Shown in pieces: positions 37,975 to 47,104 of a stretch of 64,000 nucleotides of DNA. Position 1 is the first letter of the stretch. Each line of letters begins with the position of its first letter. Under the pieces are notes generated by a model, which saw nothing but the letters and a program-made list of their open reading frames with translations, ran no database searches and was not told the DNA's origin. The stretch covers positions 107,463 to 171,462 of the forward strand of contig NZ_FOYW01000004.1 in the NCBI RefSeq assembly GCF_900115285.1, in the 5' to 3' direction. Origin of the DNA: Marinobacter daqiaonensis (lineage in GTDB: Bacteria; Pseudomonadota; Gammaproteobacteria; Pseudomonadales; Oleiphilaceae). Both the position numbers and the translations under genes were made by a program.

Positions 37975-38502
37975 ATGGATGCACTCATGACCCGTGAGCA
38001 AACCGGAACCAAGCTCAAGTGGCTCTGGCTGACGGCGCTGGTGATCGCCCTGGACCTGGGCAGCAAGGCAATGGCAACCGCCATGCTGAACTATGGTGAG
38101 CCGGTGCCGGTCATGCCGATGTTCAACCTGACCATGCTCCATAACAAGGGTGCCGCCTTCAGTTTCCTGGCGGATGCGGCGGGATGGCAGCGCTGGTTTT
38201 TCGTGGCCCTCGCCGTGGTGGTCAGCGTTGTTCTGGTTTACTGGCTCAGGGGTCTGAAACGCCATGAAACCTGGATCGCCGTTGCCATCGCGCTGATTCT
38301 CGGTGGCGCTCTCGGGAATGTCTATGACCGGGTGGTGCATGGCTACGTCGTGGATTTCCTTCACTTCTACTGGGGGGACTGGCACTTTCCGGCCTTTAAC
38401 CTCGCCGATACCGCCATTACCATAGGTGCTGGCATGATGATTCTGGATATGTTCCGCAAGCCTCCTGTCGAGGCTGGGGACGGGAGCGATGAACGCCAAT
38501 GA
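37975..38502 (+). CDS. lspA: Lipoprotein signal peptidase
   Basis: Aspartyl protease of the inner membrane that cleaves prolipoproteins at the lipobox. 175 aa with four transmembrane helices. Catalytic Asp residues lie in GNVYDRVVHG (about 108-117) and FNLADTAI (about 140-147); NKGAAFSFL is also conserved. ATG 37975, with ATG 37987 as alternative. Several substrates are encoded in this window (PilP, BamD, the lipoprotein at 24.6 kb). Confidence 0.97.
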   Translation: MDALMTREQTGTKLKWLWLTALVIALDLGSKAMATAMLNYGEPVPVMPMFNLTMLHNKGAAFSFLADAAGWQRWFFVALAVVVSVVLVYWLRGLKRHETWIAVAIALILGGALGNVYDRVVHGYVVDFLHFYWGDWHFPAFNLADTAITIGAGMMILDMFRKPPVEAGDGSDERQ

Positions 38503-38951
38503 ACGATTTGCCGATTGACCAGGGAACACGGGTTACCCTGAACTTCGCCCTCAAGTTCGACAGCGGCGAAGTGATCGACTCCACCTTCGAGAAGGCCCCC
38601 GCGACCCTTGAGATCGGTGACGAGAACCTGCCGGAGAACTTCGAGGCTTACCTGATGGGGCTCAAGGCGGGCGACCGCAAAAGCTTCCAGGTACCGCCGG
38701 AGAAGGGATTTGGCCAGCACAATCCGAGCAATGTCCAGACCTTCAAGCGCCACGAGTTCAGCGCCGATATGGTGCTGGAACCGGGTGTTATGATCTCCTT
38801 TGCTGACGCCCGTCAGAGCGAACTGCCCGGCGTGGTGAGCCGCGTCGAAGGCGACCAGGTGGATGTGGACTTCAACCATCCGCTGGCGGGGCGTACACTG
38901 ACGTTTGAAGTGGAAATCATCGACGTGGAGCCGGTTGCCACGGCGCATTGA
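38499..38951 (+). CDS. fkpB: FKBP-type peptidyl-prolyl isomerase (SlpA/FkpB)
   Basis: 150-aa SlyD-like PPIase without a His-rich tail: FALKFDSGEVIDSTFEKAP, GDENLPENFEAYLMGLKAGD and a PLAGRTLTFEVEI end. The start overlaps the lspA stop. The conserved ileS-lspA-fkpB-ispH order supports the call. Probably a cytoplasmic folding helper. Confidence 0.95.
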   Translation: MNDLPIDQGTRVTLNFALKFDSGEVIDSTFEKAPATLEIGDENLPENFEAYLMGLKAGDRKSFQVPPEKGFGQHNPSNVQTFKRHEFSADMVLEPGVMISFADARQSELPGVVSRVEGDQVDVDFNHPLAGRTLTFEVEIIDVEPVATAH

Positions 38952-38976
38952 GCCGACGCCAGCACTGAAGCCGGGG

Positions 38977-39090
38977 GGCGCCGATGTGGGGTACCTCTCA
39001 CCGGGACCTTCAAAAACAGGGATGTTTTTGTCGAGCGCACATGGATGTGTTCACCGCGTGTCCCGGAGAGAGGTACCCCGCAGCGGCGCC
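38977..39090 (+). repeat. Structured repeat element, copy 3, between fkpB and ispH
   Basis: A near-perfect compound stem: GGCGCCG (38977-38983) with CGGCGCC (39084-39090), GGGGTACCTCTC (38988-38999) with GAGAGGTACCCC (39068-39079) and CCGGGA (39001-39006) with TCCCGG (39061-39066), with symmetric 4-nt and 1-nt internal loops. The apex holds CAAAAACA/TGTTTTTG (39011-39018, 39023-39030) closed by a GGGA (GNRA-type) tetraloop and a second small hairpin GCACA/TGTGT with loop TGGA. The core GTCGAGC...GGATGT...CGTGTCC(C)GG is shared with copy 2 at 14239. It ends 39 bases before ispH. Confidence 0.85.
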
Positions 39091-39129
39091 TTACTCCAAA
39101 AGTCTGAAGGCCCGAGTGAACCAAGCAAC

Positions 39130-40080
39130 ATGCAAATCCGACTAGCAAACCCCCGTGGCTTCTGCGCCGGGGTAGACAGAGCCATCGAAATCGTCAACCG
39201 GGCCCTGGAGGTCTTCGGGGCCCCCATCTACGTGCGCCACGAAGTGGTCCACAACAAGTACGTGGTAGACGACCTTCGCAACCGCGGGGCGGTTTTCGTG
39301 GACGAACTGGACGAAGTGCCGGACGATACCCTGGTCATCTTCAGTGCCCACGGCGTGTCCCAGGCCGTACAGAACGAAGCGGCCCGCCGGGGCCTGAAAG
39401 TCTTCGACGCCACCTGTCCGCTGGTCACCAAGGTGCATCTGGAGGTCATGCGCTACAGCCGTGATGGCCGTGAATGCGTGCTCATCGGTCACCATGGCCA
39501 CCCCGAAGTGGAAGGGACCATGGGCCAGTATGATCACAGCAACGGTGGAAACATCTACCTGGTGGAGAGCGAGCAGGATGTCGCCAGGCTGGAGGTCAAA
39601 GACCCGGGCCGGCTGTCCTATGTGACCCAGACTACGCTCTCCATGGACGACACCGCACGGGTCATTGACGCCCTGCGGGCGAAATTCCCCAAGATCGAAG
39701 GTCCCCGTAAAGACGACATCTGCTACGCCACTCAGAACCGGCAGGATGCCGTGAAGCAGCTGGCCAGCGACTGTGACCTGATGCTGGTCGTAGGCTCCCC
39801 CAACAGCTCCAACTCCAACCGCCTGCGAGAGCTGGCGGAGCGCATGGGCACTCCGGCCTACCTCATCGACGAAGCGGGCCAGATCGAGCCCCGGTGGCTG
39901 GAAGGCCGCAAGGTCGTTGGCGTTACAGCGGGCGCTTCAGCCCCGGAAATCCTTGTTAATGACGTAATCAGGCGCCTGCAGGAGCTGGGGGGGGAAGTGC
40001 CTCAGGAAATCGCAGGTCGGGAGGAGAATATCGTGTTCTCCATGCCCAAAGAGCTGCGGATCGATGTGGTGAATATTTAG
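39130..40080 (+). CDS. ispH: 4-hydroxy-3-methylbut-2-enyl diphosphate reductase
   Basis: Last enzyme of the MEP pathway: reduces HMBPP to IPP and DMAPP using a 4Fe-4S cluster. 316 aa, identical in length to E. coli IspH. Cluster cysteines: Cys12 in RGFCAGV, the one in DATCPLVTKVH (about 96) and the one in DDICYATQNRQ (about 198). ATG 39130 is set by the conserved MQIRLANPRGFC start. A structured repeat occupies most of the leader. Confidence 0.98.
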   Translation: MQIRLANPRGFCAGVDRAIEIVNRALEVFGAPIYVRHEVVHNKYVVDDLRNRGAVFVDELDEVPDDTLVIFSAHGVSQAVQNEAARRGLKVFDATCPLVTKVHLEVMRYSRDGRECVLIGHHGHPEVEGTMGQYDHSNGGNIYLVESEQDVARLEVKDPGRLSYVTQTTLSMDDTARVIDALRAKFPKIEGPRKDDICYATQNRQDAVKQLASDCDLMLVVGSPNSSNSNRLRELAERMGTPAYLIDEAGQIEPRWLEGRKVVGVTAGASAPEILVNDVIRRLQELGGEVPQEIAGREENIVFSMPKELRIDVVNI

Positions 40081-40129
40081 CAGTCAGGTTCCAGTCTTAT
40101 GTCCCCTTAGGGCTTTTCCGTGATTTTCC

Positions 40130-40167
40130 CCTGTCCCTGGCAATAAACGATGACGTGCCGGGACAGG
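40130..40167 (+). other. Hairpin after ispH
   Basis: CCTGTCCC-T-GGC (40130-40141) pairs with GCC-GGGACAGG (40157-40167), 11 bp with one bulge. No T tract; may end or stabilise the ispH transcript. Confidence 0.45.
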
Positions 40168-40210
40168 CAACGGCCTTACCTCTCCCTTCCATTTTCTCGT
40201 TTTTACAGCA

Positions 40211-40226
40211 TGTGATCGATGTCACG
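40211..40226. promoter_or_regulatory. CRP/Vfr-like binding site upstream of fimU
   Basis: TGTGA-TCGATG-TCACG matches the CRP/Vfr consensus TGTGA-N6-TCACA at 9 of 10 positions. It lies 114 bases before the fimU start and about 75 bases before a possible -10 box (CATAAT, 40291-40296). Vfr is a known regulator of type IV pilus and virulence genes in Pseudomonas. Confidence 0.55.
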
Positions 40227-40339
40227 CTGCGGTGCACGCGCTTGCCACTTATCTGTCTATACAAACCGCTTGTCGTTTTTCAATAGATGGCATAATGCTC
40301 CAGAATTACTCTTGTGTCAGATTCAAGTGGAAGCGAGTT

Positions 40340-40789
40340 ATGTCAGTGGTAGACAAGCAGTCCGGCTTTACGCTTATCGAACTTGTTGTAGTGGTGGCCC
40401 TGATCGCCATTGTTGCAGGTGTTGCGATTCCCCAGTTCTCTCAGCTGGTTGAGAATCAGCGGGTAGTGTCCGCCACGAATTCTTCCGTTGGCCTGCTGAG
40501 CTTCGCTCGTAATGAGGCAATCCGGAGAGGACAGACCGTCACCGTGACTTCCGCCGGCAACACCATGACTGCAACCCTTGCTGATGGCACCGTTGTGCGC
40601 CAGAACGAACCGGCAGAGGGTAATCTCACAATATCCGCCGGGCAGGTGCGATACCGAGCCAACGGCCTGACTACCATGGCCCTGGGTGGGCAGGTGAGGT
40701 TTGACATCTGTGCGGGTTCCGGCCCCGGTCAGCAGGTGACGGTCGGTGCTGGCGGCCGCAGCTCATCCACAGACATCAACTGCCCATGA
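40340..40789 (+). CDS. fimU: FimU/GspH-type minor pilin
   Basis: 149 aa from ATG 40340 (GGAAGCGAG upstream). Prepilin leader MSVVDKQSG is cut by PilD before FTLIELVVVVALIAIV; Glu5 of the mature protein is present. The C-terminal part is a GspH-like beta domain with a Cys near the end (DINCP) and one in FDICAG, likely a disulfide. First gene of the minor pilin operon, which primes pilus assembly. The frame is open upstream to 40232 but that extension is unlike the family. Confidence 0.92.
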   Translation: MSVVDKQSGFTLIELVVVVALIAIVAGVAIPQFSQLVENQRVVSATNSSVGLLSFARNEAIRRGQTVTVTSAGNTMTATLADGTVVRQNEPAEGNLTISAGQVRYRANGLTTMALGGQVRFDICAGSGPGQQVTVGAGGRSSSTDINCP

Positions 40790-40839
40790 TGCCCTCCGGA
40801 ACGAATCAATGAATGGCCTTTATCCAGGGACAGCCACCT

Positions 40840-41229
40840 ATGCCTAAAGCCCCTATCAATACCCGCCGCGAGACGGGTTTCACGCTGATTGAAGTGCTTG
40901 TCGCGATGCTCATCCTGATGGTTGGCCTCCTTGGTGTTGCCGCGACCCAGTTGTTGGCGTTGCAACAGGTCAACAACGCCAATCTCCGCTCCCAGGTCAA
41001 TAGCCATGCCATGGAAATGGCGGAGCTGGTTCGTGTCAATGATGGAGCTGTACCGGCGGCTGTCGAGGGCCTCTGGGAAGCATCCCTGCTGCGTACGGTT
41101 CCCGGTGCCACCACAAATATTGCCGTTGCCGGCAATACCGCCACGATCACGATCAACTGGAGGGAACGGGAATATGGAAGTTCAGATTCCGCCAAGACCT
41201 TCACCTACACGGCGAGGATAGATCAATGA
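40840..41229 (+). CDS. pilV: PilV minor pilin
   Basis: 129 aa from ATG 40840 (AGGGA nine bases upstream); ATG 40813 would give 138 aa. Leader ends RRETG, mature start FTLIEVLVAMLILMVGLLG, the usual PilV helix. The remainder, with QLLALQQVNNANLRSQ, matches PilV proteins. Its TGA overlaps the pilW ATG. Confidence 0.92.
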   Translation: MPKAPINTRRETGFTLIEVLVAMLILMVGLLGVAATQLLALQQVNNANLRSQVNSHAMEMAELVRVNDGAVPAAVEGLWEASLLRTVPGATTNIAVAGNTATITINWREREYGSSDSAKTFTYTARIDQ

Positions 41230-42293
41230 CGACGGTGATTCAGAGGCCAATGGGCCTGCAGCGTGGCCTCTCCCTTATTGAAATCATGGTTGCCCTGACG
41301 CTGGGTCTGATCCTGACCCTCGGACTTACCCAGATTTTTGTGGCCAATAGCCAGAGCTTCCGGCTTGCCGAAGCCTCATCCCGGGTCCAGGAGTCGGGCC
41401 GGATCGGGACTAGCGTGCTGTCACGGGAAATCAGGAATGCTGATTATTGGGGTTGTTTAAGGGACCTCAGCGAGCTGACAAGTATCCTCAACGACAGTGC
41501 GGCCTTTGATGTTGAGGCGTTGCTGAGGGGCATAGATGCTGAGGACGGCGTGGGTCCCGGTAACTCCGACCGACTTTATCTTGGTGGTGTGGCAGGCAAT
41601 GCAGAGGCTTCCATTGTTTTCCAGCCAGCCTTGCCCGCGGCGACCATGCAGGTTGACGATCCCTCCACCATTTTCCAGGACGACATCCTTATAGTGACGA
41701 ACTGCCTCTCAGGTGACATCTTCCAGGTTACCAATGATCCTGCCAACAATAACTCTGTTCAGGTGAACCACAACACCGGTAACGCGGCGCCTGGCAATGC
41801 CACTCAGGCTCTATCGATGGATTACAACGAGGATCCCAACGGGGGCTCCATCTTTCGGCCGCGCCAACAGCGTTTCTATCTTCGCGACAACGGGGCGGGC
41901 ATACGTGAATTAGTGATTGACGGTGTCAACGTGAATGGCGTCAGTGGAAACACCGGAGTATTTTCAGCTCCCACGGCGATCATCGAGCATGTAAGAGACT
42001 TCCAGCTCCAGTTGGGCCTGGATACTACGGGCAATGGCCAGGTAAACAACTGGATAGACCCACCCGGCCTTGCCGCTGCTGGCCAGGTTCAGGCCGACAG
42101 TGCTCTTGCGGTGAGGTTCAGTTTCCTGATCCGGTCTCCTGAAGATGGGGTTACTGATGGTGGCCAGTCGTACTGTTACCCCGGCTGGTTGGATTGTGCG
42201 GCCAATCCGGGGAGCGAGACCACTGTGGCCGCTAACGACACCTTCTTTTACCGGGTTTACACGACGACTGCGTCGCTCAGGAACAGGATTTAG
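41226..42293 (+). CDS. pilW: PilW minor pilin-like protein
   Basis: 355 aa. Prepilin segment QRGLSLIEIMVALTLGLILT (Leu at +1, Glu at +5), then VQESGRIGTSVLSREIRNADYWGC typical of PilW. The large C-terminal domain has Cys pairs (YCYPGWLDC). Acts with FimU, PilV, PilX and PilE in the initiation complex with PilY1. Confidence 0.93.
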   Translation: MTTVIQRPMGLQRGLSLIEIMVALTLGLILTLGLTQIFVANSQSFRLAEASSRVQESGRIGTSVLSREIRNADYWGCLRDLSELTSILNDSAAFDVEALLRGIDAEDGVGPGNSDRLYLGGVAGNAEASIVFQPALPAATMQVDDPSTIFQDDILIVTNCLSGDIFQVTNDPANNNSVQVNHNTGNAAPGNATQALSMDYNEDPNGGSIFRPRQQRFYLRDNGAGIRELVIDGVNVNGVSGNTGVFSAPTAIIEHVRDFQLQLGLDTTGNGQVNNWIDPPGLAAAGQVQADSALAVRFSFLIRSPEDGVTDGGQSYCYPGWLDCAANPGSETTVAANDTFFYRVYTTTASLRNRI

Positions 42294-42304
42294 GGAGCTA
42301 ACCA

Positions 42305-42832
42305 ATGACACAAAGGTTGAATGACCAGAGTGGAGCGGCACTGATCCTGTCCCTCCTCCTGTTGCTCGTGATGTCCCTGCTGGCGATTTCCAGCATGCAG
42401 GGCACGGTCATGCAGGAGCGGATGGTGTCCGCGGAGCGGGAAGGGATGGTGTCACTGGAAGTCGCCGAATCCGCCATAAGGGATGCAGAGATATTTATCG
42501 ATGGGCTCACTACCCTGACCGGCTTCAACGGCAATAATGGGCTGTTTGGCATGGGCAACGCCACCCCCGATCCGATTGCCAATGCGACGTGGGTGGGAGG
42601 TAACGTGCGTGATGCCACCGTCGTGGTGGTCAACGGCACGAACGTGACTCCGCGGTTCTTTGTGGAGCACGTTGGCGATGCCGAGAATCAGGAGAACCTC
42701 ATGGAAGGGCAAGGCTATAGCGGACCCGTGGCAACAGAGGCACAGGCATTCCGGATCGTTGCGTGGAGCCCGGGCGTCACAGGTTCTTCGCAACGTGTGA
42801 TCGAGTCCTTCTATACCCGTCAAGGGTTTTGA
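42305..42832 (+). CDS. pilX: PilX minor pilin-like protein
   Basis: 175 aa. N-terminal QSGAALILSLLLLLVMSLLA replaces the usual FTLIE helix, as in PilX family members, followed by SMQGTVMQERMVSAEREG. Eleven bases separate it from pilW and from pilY1. Confidence 0.9.
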   Translation: MTQRLNDQSGAALILSLLLLLVMSLLAISSMQGTVMQERMVSAEREGMVSLEVAESAIRDAEIFIDGLTTLTGFNGNNGLFGMGNATPDPIANATWVGGNVRDATVVVVNGTNVTPRFFVEHVGDAENQENLMEGQGYSGPVATEAQAFRIVAWSPGVTGSSQRVIESFYTRQGF

Positions 42833-42843
42833 TCAGGGACGCA

Positions 42844-45800
42844 ATGGAGATTACGAAGATGAAGAAACTGCTGCATAAAATCCGGGTTTCGGGCACGACA
42901 GTGCTCCTGCTTTTGCCAACGGCGGGATTCAGCGCGCCGGGCGATCTCGCCGACGAGCCACTTTTCCTTGGTGGCGGTGGTGTGCCGGGGAACATGGTTC
43001 TCACTCCATCCGTGGAGTACCCCAGCATCAACAGTGTGGCCAATCTCGGGCGGTACAGCAGTTCCACTGAGTTTGTGGGTTATTTCGACCCTGACAAGTG
43101 TTACACCTACCGTGTCGGCAGCGTCGACTCGACAACGGGTCTTGACCTGGATGCTTCCGACAATCATTTCGAACCCACCAGCATCGCGTCCAGCCGCCAG
43201 TGTTCCGGCGACGCTGAATGGAGCGGCAACTATCTGAACTGGGCTACGACCCAGACCATCGATCCCTTCCGCAAGGCCCTGACAGGGGGGTATCGATATA
43301 AGGATACCGCCACCGAGACCTGGCTCGAGAAAGCCCGTCACAGCGGCGAAGGTGGTACAAATCTGTTTCCCAACCGGACCGTTACCGATGCCGTTGAAGT
43401 CGCAGGAGCGACGCCTTTCTCCACCAGCATCACCACGCGAATCTCTGGTCTTGGTGTCAAGATGCGTTTCCGGCTGGATGGCGGAGATATGGGCGTTTCA
43501 TCGTCGCCGTTCTCACCTCAGGGCAATGTCGTTGACGGAACTAATTGGATAACGGGGGCCTACGATCTGGAAGTTCGCGTTGCGGTTTGCGTTGGCAACG
43601 AGGCGGGCGGCCTGCTGGAAGACAACTGTAAAGAGTATGACTCTGCCTGGAAACCGGAAGGTTTGATCCAGGCCAATGCGGAAAACATCCGTTTCAGTGT
43701 CTTCGGCTACCTGAACGACAGCAGCGTCAGCCGCGATGGGGGCGTGCTCAGGGCCAGGCAGAAATTCGTGGGTGAGCGGGAGTACACCCAAAGCAATGGT
43801 TATACGACGAATGCCTCGCCCGAATGGGACACGAGCACCGGTGTTCTGCACCTGAACCCCGATTCTGCCGATGCCACGGCCACGGATGCCAGCATCCAGA
43901 ACAGTGGGGTGATCAACTACCTCAACAAGTTTGGCCAGCTTAACAGCGGCGACCATAAATCGATCGACCCCGTCAGTGAGCTTTATTACGCGGCGACACG
44001 GTACCTCAAGAACCAGGGTAATGTGTCCGCGTACAGTTCCGTCTCTGGCGGTACGGCAGCGGAGCAGGAAAAATGGCGGGATGGTTTTCCGGTGATCGAG
44101 AACTGGAGTGATCCGATCCAGTACGAATGCCAGACCAACGTGATCCTTGGCATCGGCGATGCCAATACTCACCGCGACAAGAATCTGCCCGGCAATACAT
44201 CGTATCGGGCAGATGAGCCAGCCATGCCGTCCGAGGTTTCCAGTGATACCACAGTGGACGTAGTTGCCCGGACAAACCGTGTGGGGGCACTTGAAGGGCT
44301 TGGTGACATCGGGAACACCAACAGCTTCAGCGGACGCAATAACTCCGCTTACATTGCCGGCCTTGCCTTTGACAATCACACCACGGATATCCGGACCGAT
44401 CTCGACGGAGACCAGCACGTTTCCACTTACTGGGTCGATGTTCTGGAAGCGCAGGTCCTGGAAGAGCCTGCAGACAATCAGTATTACCTTGCCACCAAGT
44501 ACGGCGGCTTCGATAAGCCCGATGGGTTTGACCCGGACACCTTCAGCGGCATTTTCGAGGAGTCCTGGTGGCACACCAATGGCGAGACCCTGACTCCAAA
44601 TAGTGGCAGCGCATTCAAGCGACCGGATAACTACTATGTCGCCGGGAATGCGGCGAAGATGATTGAAAGTCTCACTTCGGCGTTCAGCAATGCGGGCTCG
44701 GATATTACCGGTACTTCCGCAAGCATCAGTTTCAACTCCACTTCCCTGGAGACAGACAGCTTGCTTTTCGGGGCGCGATTTGACGCGGGAGACTGGAGTG
44801 GGGAGTTTTTCGCCCGCGAACTGGTGGAAGATGCTCAGGGCGTGCCGTCCGTGGCCACCAGCGATCTGTGGGAGGCCGGTGCAATTCTTGATGCTCGGGA
44901 GCTGGCCACGGATCCGAGGCAGATCATTACCTACAACGGCTCAGGAGGGGTAGCCTTCACCACAGCTCAGTTTGACGCCAATCAGCTGAGCGCCAACCAG
45001 ATAGCTGATCTGTCCGCGGGTGGGGCCACCACAGACGTGGCAAAAGAACGGTTGGCTTTCCTGCGTGGTGAAGCTGTCAGTGGCATGCGGGCAAGGGGCA
45101 GCCGTCTGGGCGACATTGTCAACTCTTCGCCCGTCTACGTGGGTAAGCCCGCGTTGAACTGGCCTAACGGTTCGCCTTTTGGATCCAGCAGCTACGCCTC
45201 TTTCAAGAATAGCAACGCCAGCAGGGACCCTGTTGTCTATGTGGGAGCAAATGACGGGATGCTGCACGCTTTTTCAGCGGAAATTGCTGTTGCCGATGGC
45301 GGCGGGCGTGAACTTTTTGCCTATATCCCGGAATTCCTTTCGTCCACCCAGGCTGATGCCGGCCTGCATTATCTGGCGGACCCAGACTATGTTCATCGCT
45401 ATTACGTCGACCTGACTCCAAATGTAACGGATGTCTCGATCCAGGGGCCGGGAGGCTCGGCGGAAGCCTGGAGATCGGTGCTTATCGGAGGTGCCCGTGC
45501 GGGTGGGCGTGGATTGTTTGCTCTTGACGTAACTGACCCAGGCAATTTCTCTGAAGGCAATGCTGAAGACATCGCGCTGTGGGAGTTCACCGCAGCTGAC
45601 GATAGCCGGCTGGGTTACCTGACCGAACCTCCCCTGGTGGTAATGGCGCCCTGGGGCAGCAACGACTATCGCTGGACCGTAATGTTCGGTAATGGCTACA
45701 ACTCCGGCTCGGGGAGCACCGGCGTTTTCATGCTTGATATGGAAGGGGGCCTTGATGGCACCTGGACCTCGGGTACGGACTATCAGTATATCGAGTTTGA

Positions 45801-46632
45801 GAGCGCCTCAGCCCATGGTCTTTCTGCCGTGACCGCCGTCGATATGAGTGGAGACCGGATCGTGGATCGCGTATACGCCGGTGATCTCGATGGGAATTTG
45901 TGGGTCGCGGCGGCAGCCAGCAACGGAAGCTGGGACACCGCCTACAAGCAGGGCAGTACGCCGGAACCCCTGTTCACTGCTGAATCAGGCGGTGTTGCGC
46001 AACCTATTACGGCAGCCCCGGCTGTGGTGAGAAGTCCTCAGCCCGGCAATGACCCCAATCTCCTGGTTTTGTTTGGCACGGGACAGTACCTGACCGATAA
46101 CGATACTTCCAGCACCGCTGTCCAATCCTACTATGGTATCACCGACCGGGGAGTGAAGAATCTCACCCGTGCGTCCCTGCTGGAGCGTACATTGACGGAT
46201 ACCACCGTGGTGGTGGACGGGGATTCCTACTCTGTGCGGGGGGCCACTGGCGATGAGTGGGCCACCGAGCCGGGGTGGTACGTGGATTTCCTGAGCGAGT
46301 CGGGTGAGCGTATCGTGCAGCGCACCCAGATCCGGGGTAACTATGCGTTCGTCAACTCGACGATTCCTTCCCAGGATCCCTGCGCGGCGGGTGGCGACGG
46401 CTGGGTGATGGCTTTTGGCCTGGACGGGCGTACGCCGGACCTTGCTGTATTTGTGCGGTTTGAAGATGCGGTTGTAGGCTATAAAACCGAAGGTGGCATG
46501 CCCAACCTCAGTGGCTTTATCGGCGACTACATGGTCACTCCGTTATCCGACAATACTTTCCTGGAAGATGAGCTTGACCTGGGACCCTCAGGTGCAAAGG
46601 GTCGGGTAAGCTGGCAGGAACTCTACGAGTAA
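42844..46632 (+). CDS. pilY1: PilY1, pilus tip adhesin/assembly protein
   Basis: 1262 aa from ATG 42844 (1257 from ATG 42859, which has GGAGA at better spacing). Signal peptide ends near GFSA. N-terminal region begins with NMVLTPSVEYPSI; I see no clear von Willebrand A domain. The C-terminal half (about 720-1150) is the PilY1 beta-propeller with VYVGANDGMLHAF and a calcium-binding-like loop DMSGDRIVD just before RVYAGDLDGNLW. It works with the minor pilins to start pilus assembly and in surface sensing. Confidence 0.93.
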   Translation: MEITKMKKLLHKIRVSGTTVLLLLPTAGFSAPGDLADEPLFLGGGGVPGNMVLTPSVEYPSINSVANLGRYSSSTEFVGYFDPDKCYTYRVGSVDSTTGLDLDASDNHFEPTSIASSRQCSGDAEWSGNYLNWATTQTIDPFRKALTGGYRYKDTATETWLEKARHSGEGGTNLFPNRTVTDAVEVAGATPFSTSITTRISGLGVKMRFRLDGGDMGVSSSPFSPQGNVVDGTNWITGAYDLEVRVAVCVGNEAGGLLEDNCKEYDSAWKPEGLIQANAENIRFSVFGYLNDSSVSRDGGVLRARQKFVGEREYTQSNGYTTNASPEWDTSTGVLHLNPDSADATATDASIQNSGVINYLNKFGQLNSGDHKSIDPVSELYYAATRYLKNQGNVSAYSSVSGGTAAEQEKWRDGFPVIENWSDPIQYECQTNVILGIGDANTHRDKNLPGNTSYRADEPAMPSEVSSDTTVDVVARTNRVGALEGLGDIGNTNSFSGRNNSAYIAGLAFDNHTTDIRTDLDGDQHVSTYWVDVLEAQVLEEPADNQYYLATKYGGFDKPDGFDPDTFSGIFEESWWHTNGETLTPNSGSAFKRPDNYYVAGNAAKMIESLTSAFSNAGSDITGTSASISFNSTSLETDSLLFGARFDAGDWSGEFFARELVEDAQGVPSVATSDLWEAGAILDARELATDPRQIITYNGSGGVAFTTAQFDANQLSANQIADLSAGGATTDVAKERLAFLRGEAVSGMRARGSRLGDIVNSSPVYVGKPALNWPNGSPFGSSSYASFKNSNASRDPVVYVGANDGMLHAFSAEIAVADGGGRELFAYIPEFLSSTQADAGLHYLADPDYVHRYYVDLTPNVTDVSIQGPGGSAEAWRSVLIGGARAGGRGLFALDVTDPGNFSEGNAEDIALWEFTAADDSRLGYLTEPPLVVMAPWGSNDYRWTVMFGNGYNSGSGSTGVFMLDMEGGLDGTWTSGTDYQYIEFESASAHGLSAVTAVDMSGDRIVDRVYAGDLDGNLWVAAAASNGSWDTAYKQGSTPEPLFTAESGGVAQPITAAPAVVRSPQPGNDPNLLVLFGTGQYLTDNDTSSTAVQSYYGITDRGVKNLTRASLLERTLTDTTVVVDGDSYSVRGATGDEWATEPGWYVDFLSESGERIVQRTQIRGNYAFVNSTIPSQDPCAAGGDGWVMAFGLDGRTPDLAVFVRFEDAVVGYKTEGGMPNLSGFIGDYMVTPLSDNTFLEDELDLGPSGAKGRVSWQELYE

Positions 46633-46651
46633 ACTGAAACGGTTGGCAGCA

Positions 46652-46673
46652 AGCCGGGGCGAGAGCCCCGGCT
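46652..46673 (+). other. Perfect 9-bp hairpin between pilY1 and pilE
   Basis: AGCCGGGGC (46652-46660) and GCCCCGGCT (46665-46673) enclose a GAGA (GNRA) tetraloop. No T tract. Likely an mRNA stability or REP-like element between the two genes. Confidence 0.6.
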
Positions 46674-46692
46674 ACCAAAAGAGATGGGTGTT

Positions 46693-47091
46693 ATGGTGAA
46701 AAGCAGTAGGCAGAAGGGCTTTACCCTGATTGAACTGATGATCGTTGTGGCGATCATAGGCATCCTGGCGGCCATCGCGTTGCCGGCATATAACCAATAC
46801 GTAGAGGATGCGCGCAGGGCAGACGCCCAGGGGGCGCTAATGTCCCTGGCCAACGCCATGGAGCGATTCCACACCCAGAACAGCACCTACGCCGGGGCCA
46901 CGGTGGGCAATGCGGCTGCGGATATCTTTCCGGCTGAGGCACCGCTTGACAGTGGACAAAAGTGGTACGACCTGGTGATTGTCGCTCAGGACGCCACGTC
47001 CTACCGGATAGAGGCCCGGCCCAAGAACGGACAGGGAGGCCTTATGCTTGCGCTTCTTTCCACCGGACAACGGGTTAATTGGGACCAGTAG
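46693..47091 (+). CDS. pilE: PilE minor pilin
   Basis: 132 aa from ATG 46693 (ATG 46684 is also in frame but leaves no room for a ribosome site). Leader ends RQKG, mature start FTLIELMIVVAIIGILAAIA, then YNQYVEDARRADAQGAL as in PilE. Last gene of the fimU operon; convergent with a second fimT-type gene 13 bases on. Confidence 0.92.
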   Translation: MVKSSRQKGFTLIELMIVVAIIGILAAIALPAYNQYVEDARRADAQGALMSLANAMERFHTQNSTYAGATVGNAAADIFPAEAPLDSGQKWYDLVIVAQDATSYRIEARPKNGQGGLMLALLSTGQRVNWDQ

Positions 47092-47104
47092 TTCAGCGTC
47101 CAGC

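Noticed and set aside
41226..41309. pilW as broken because its prepilin +1 is Leu
   Set aside because: Leu at +1 (RGLSLIE) is common in PilW; the gene is full length.
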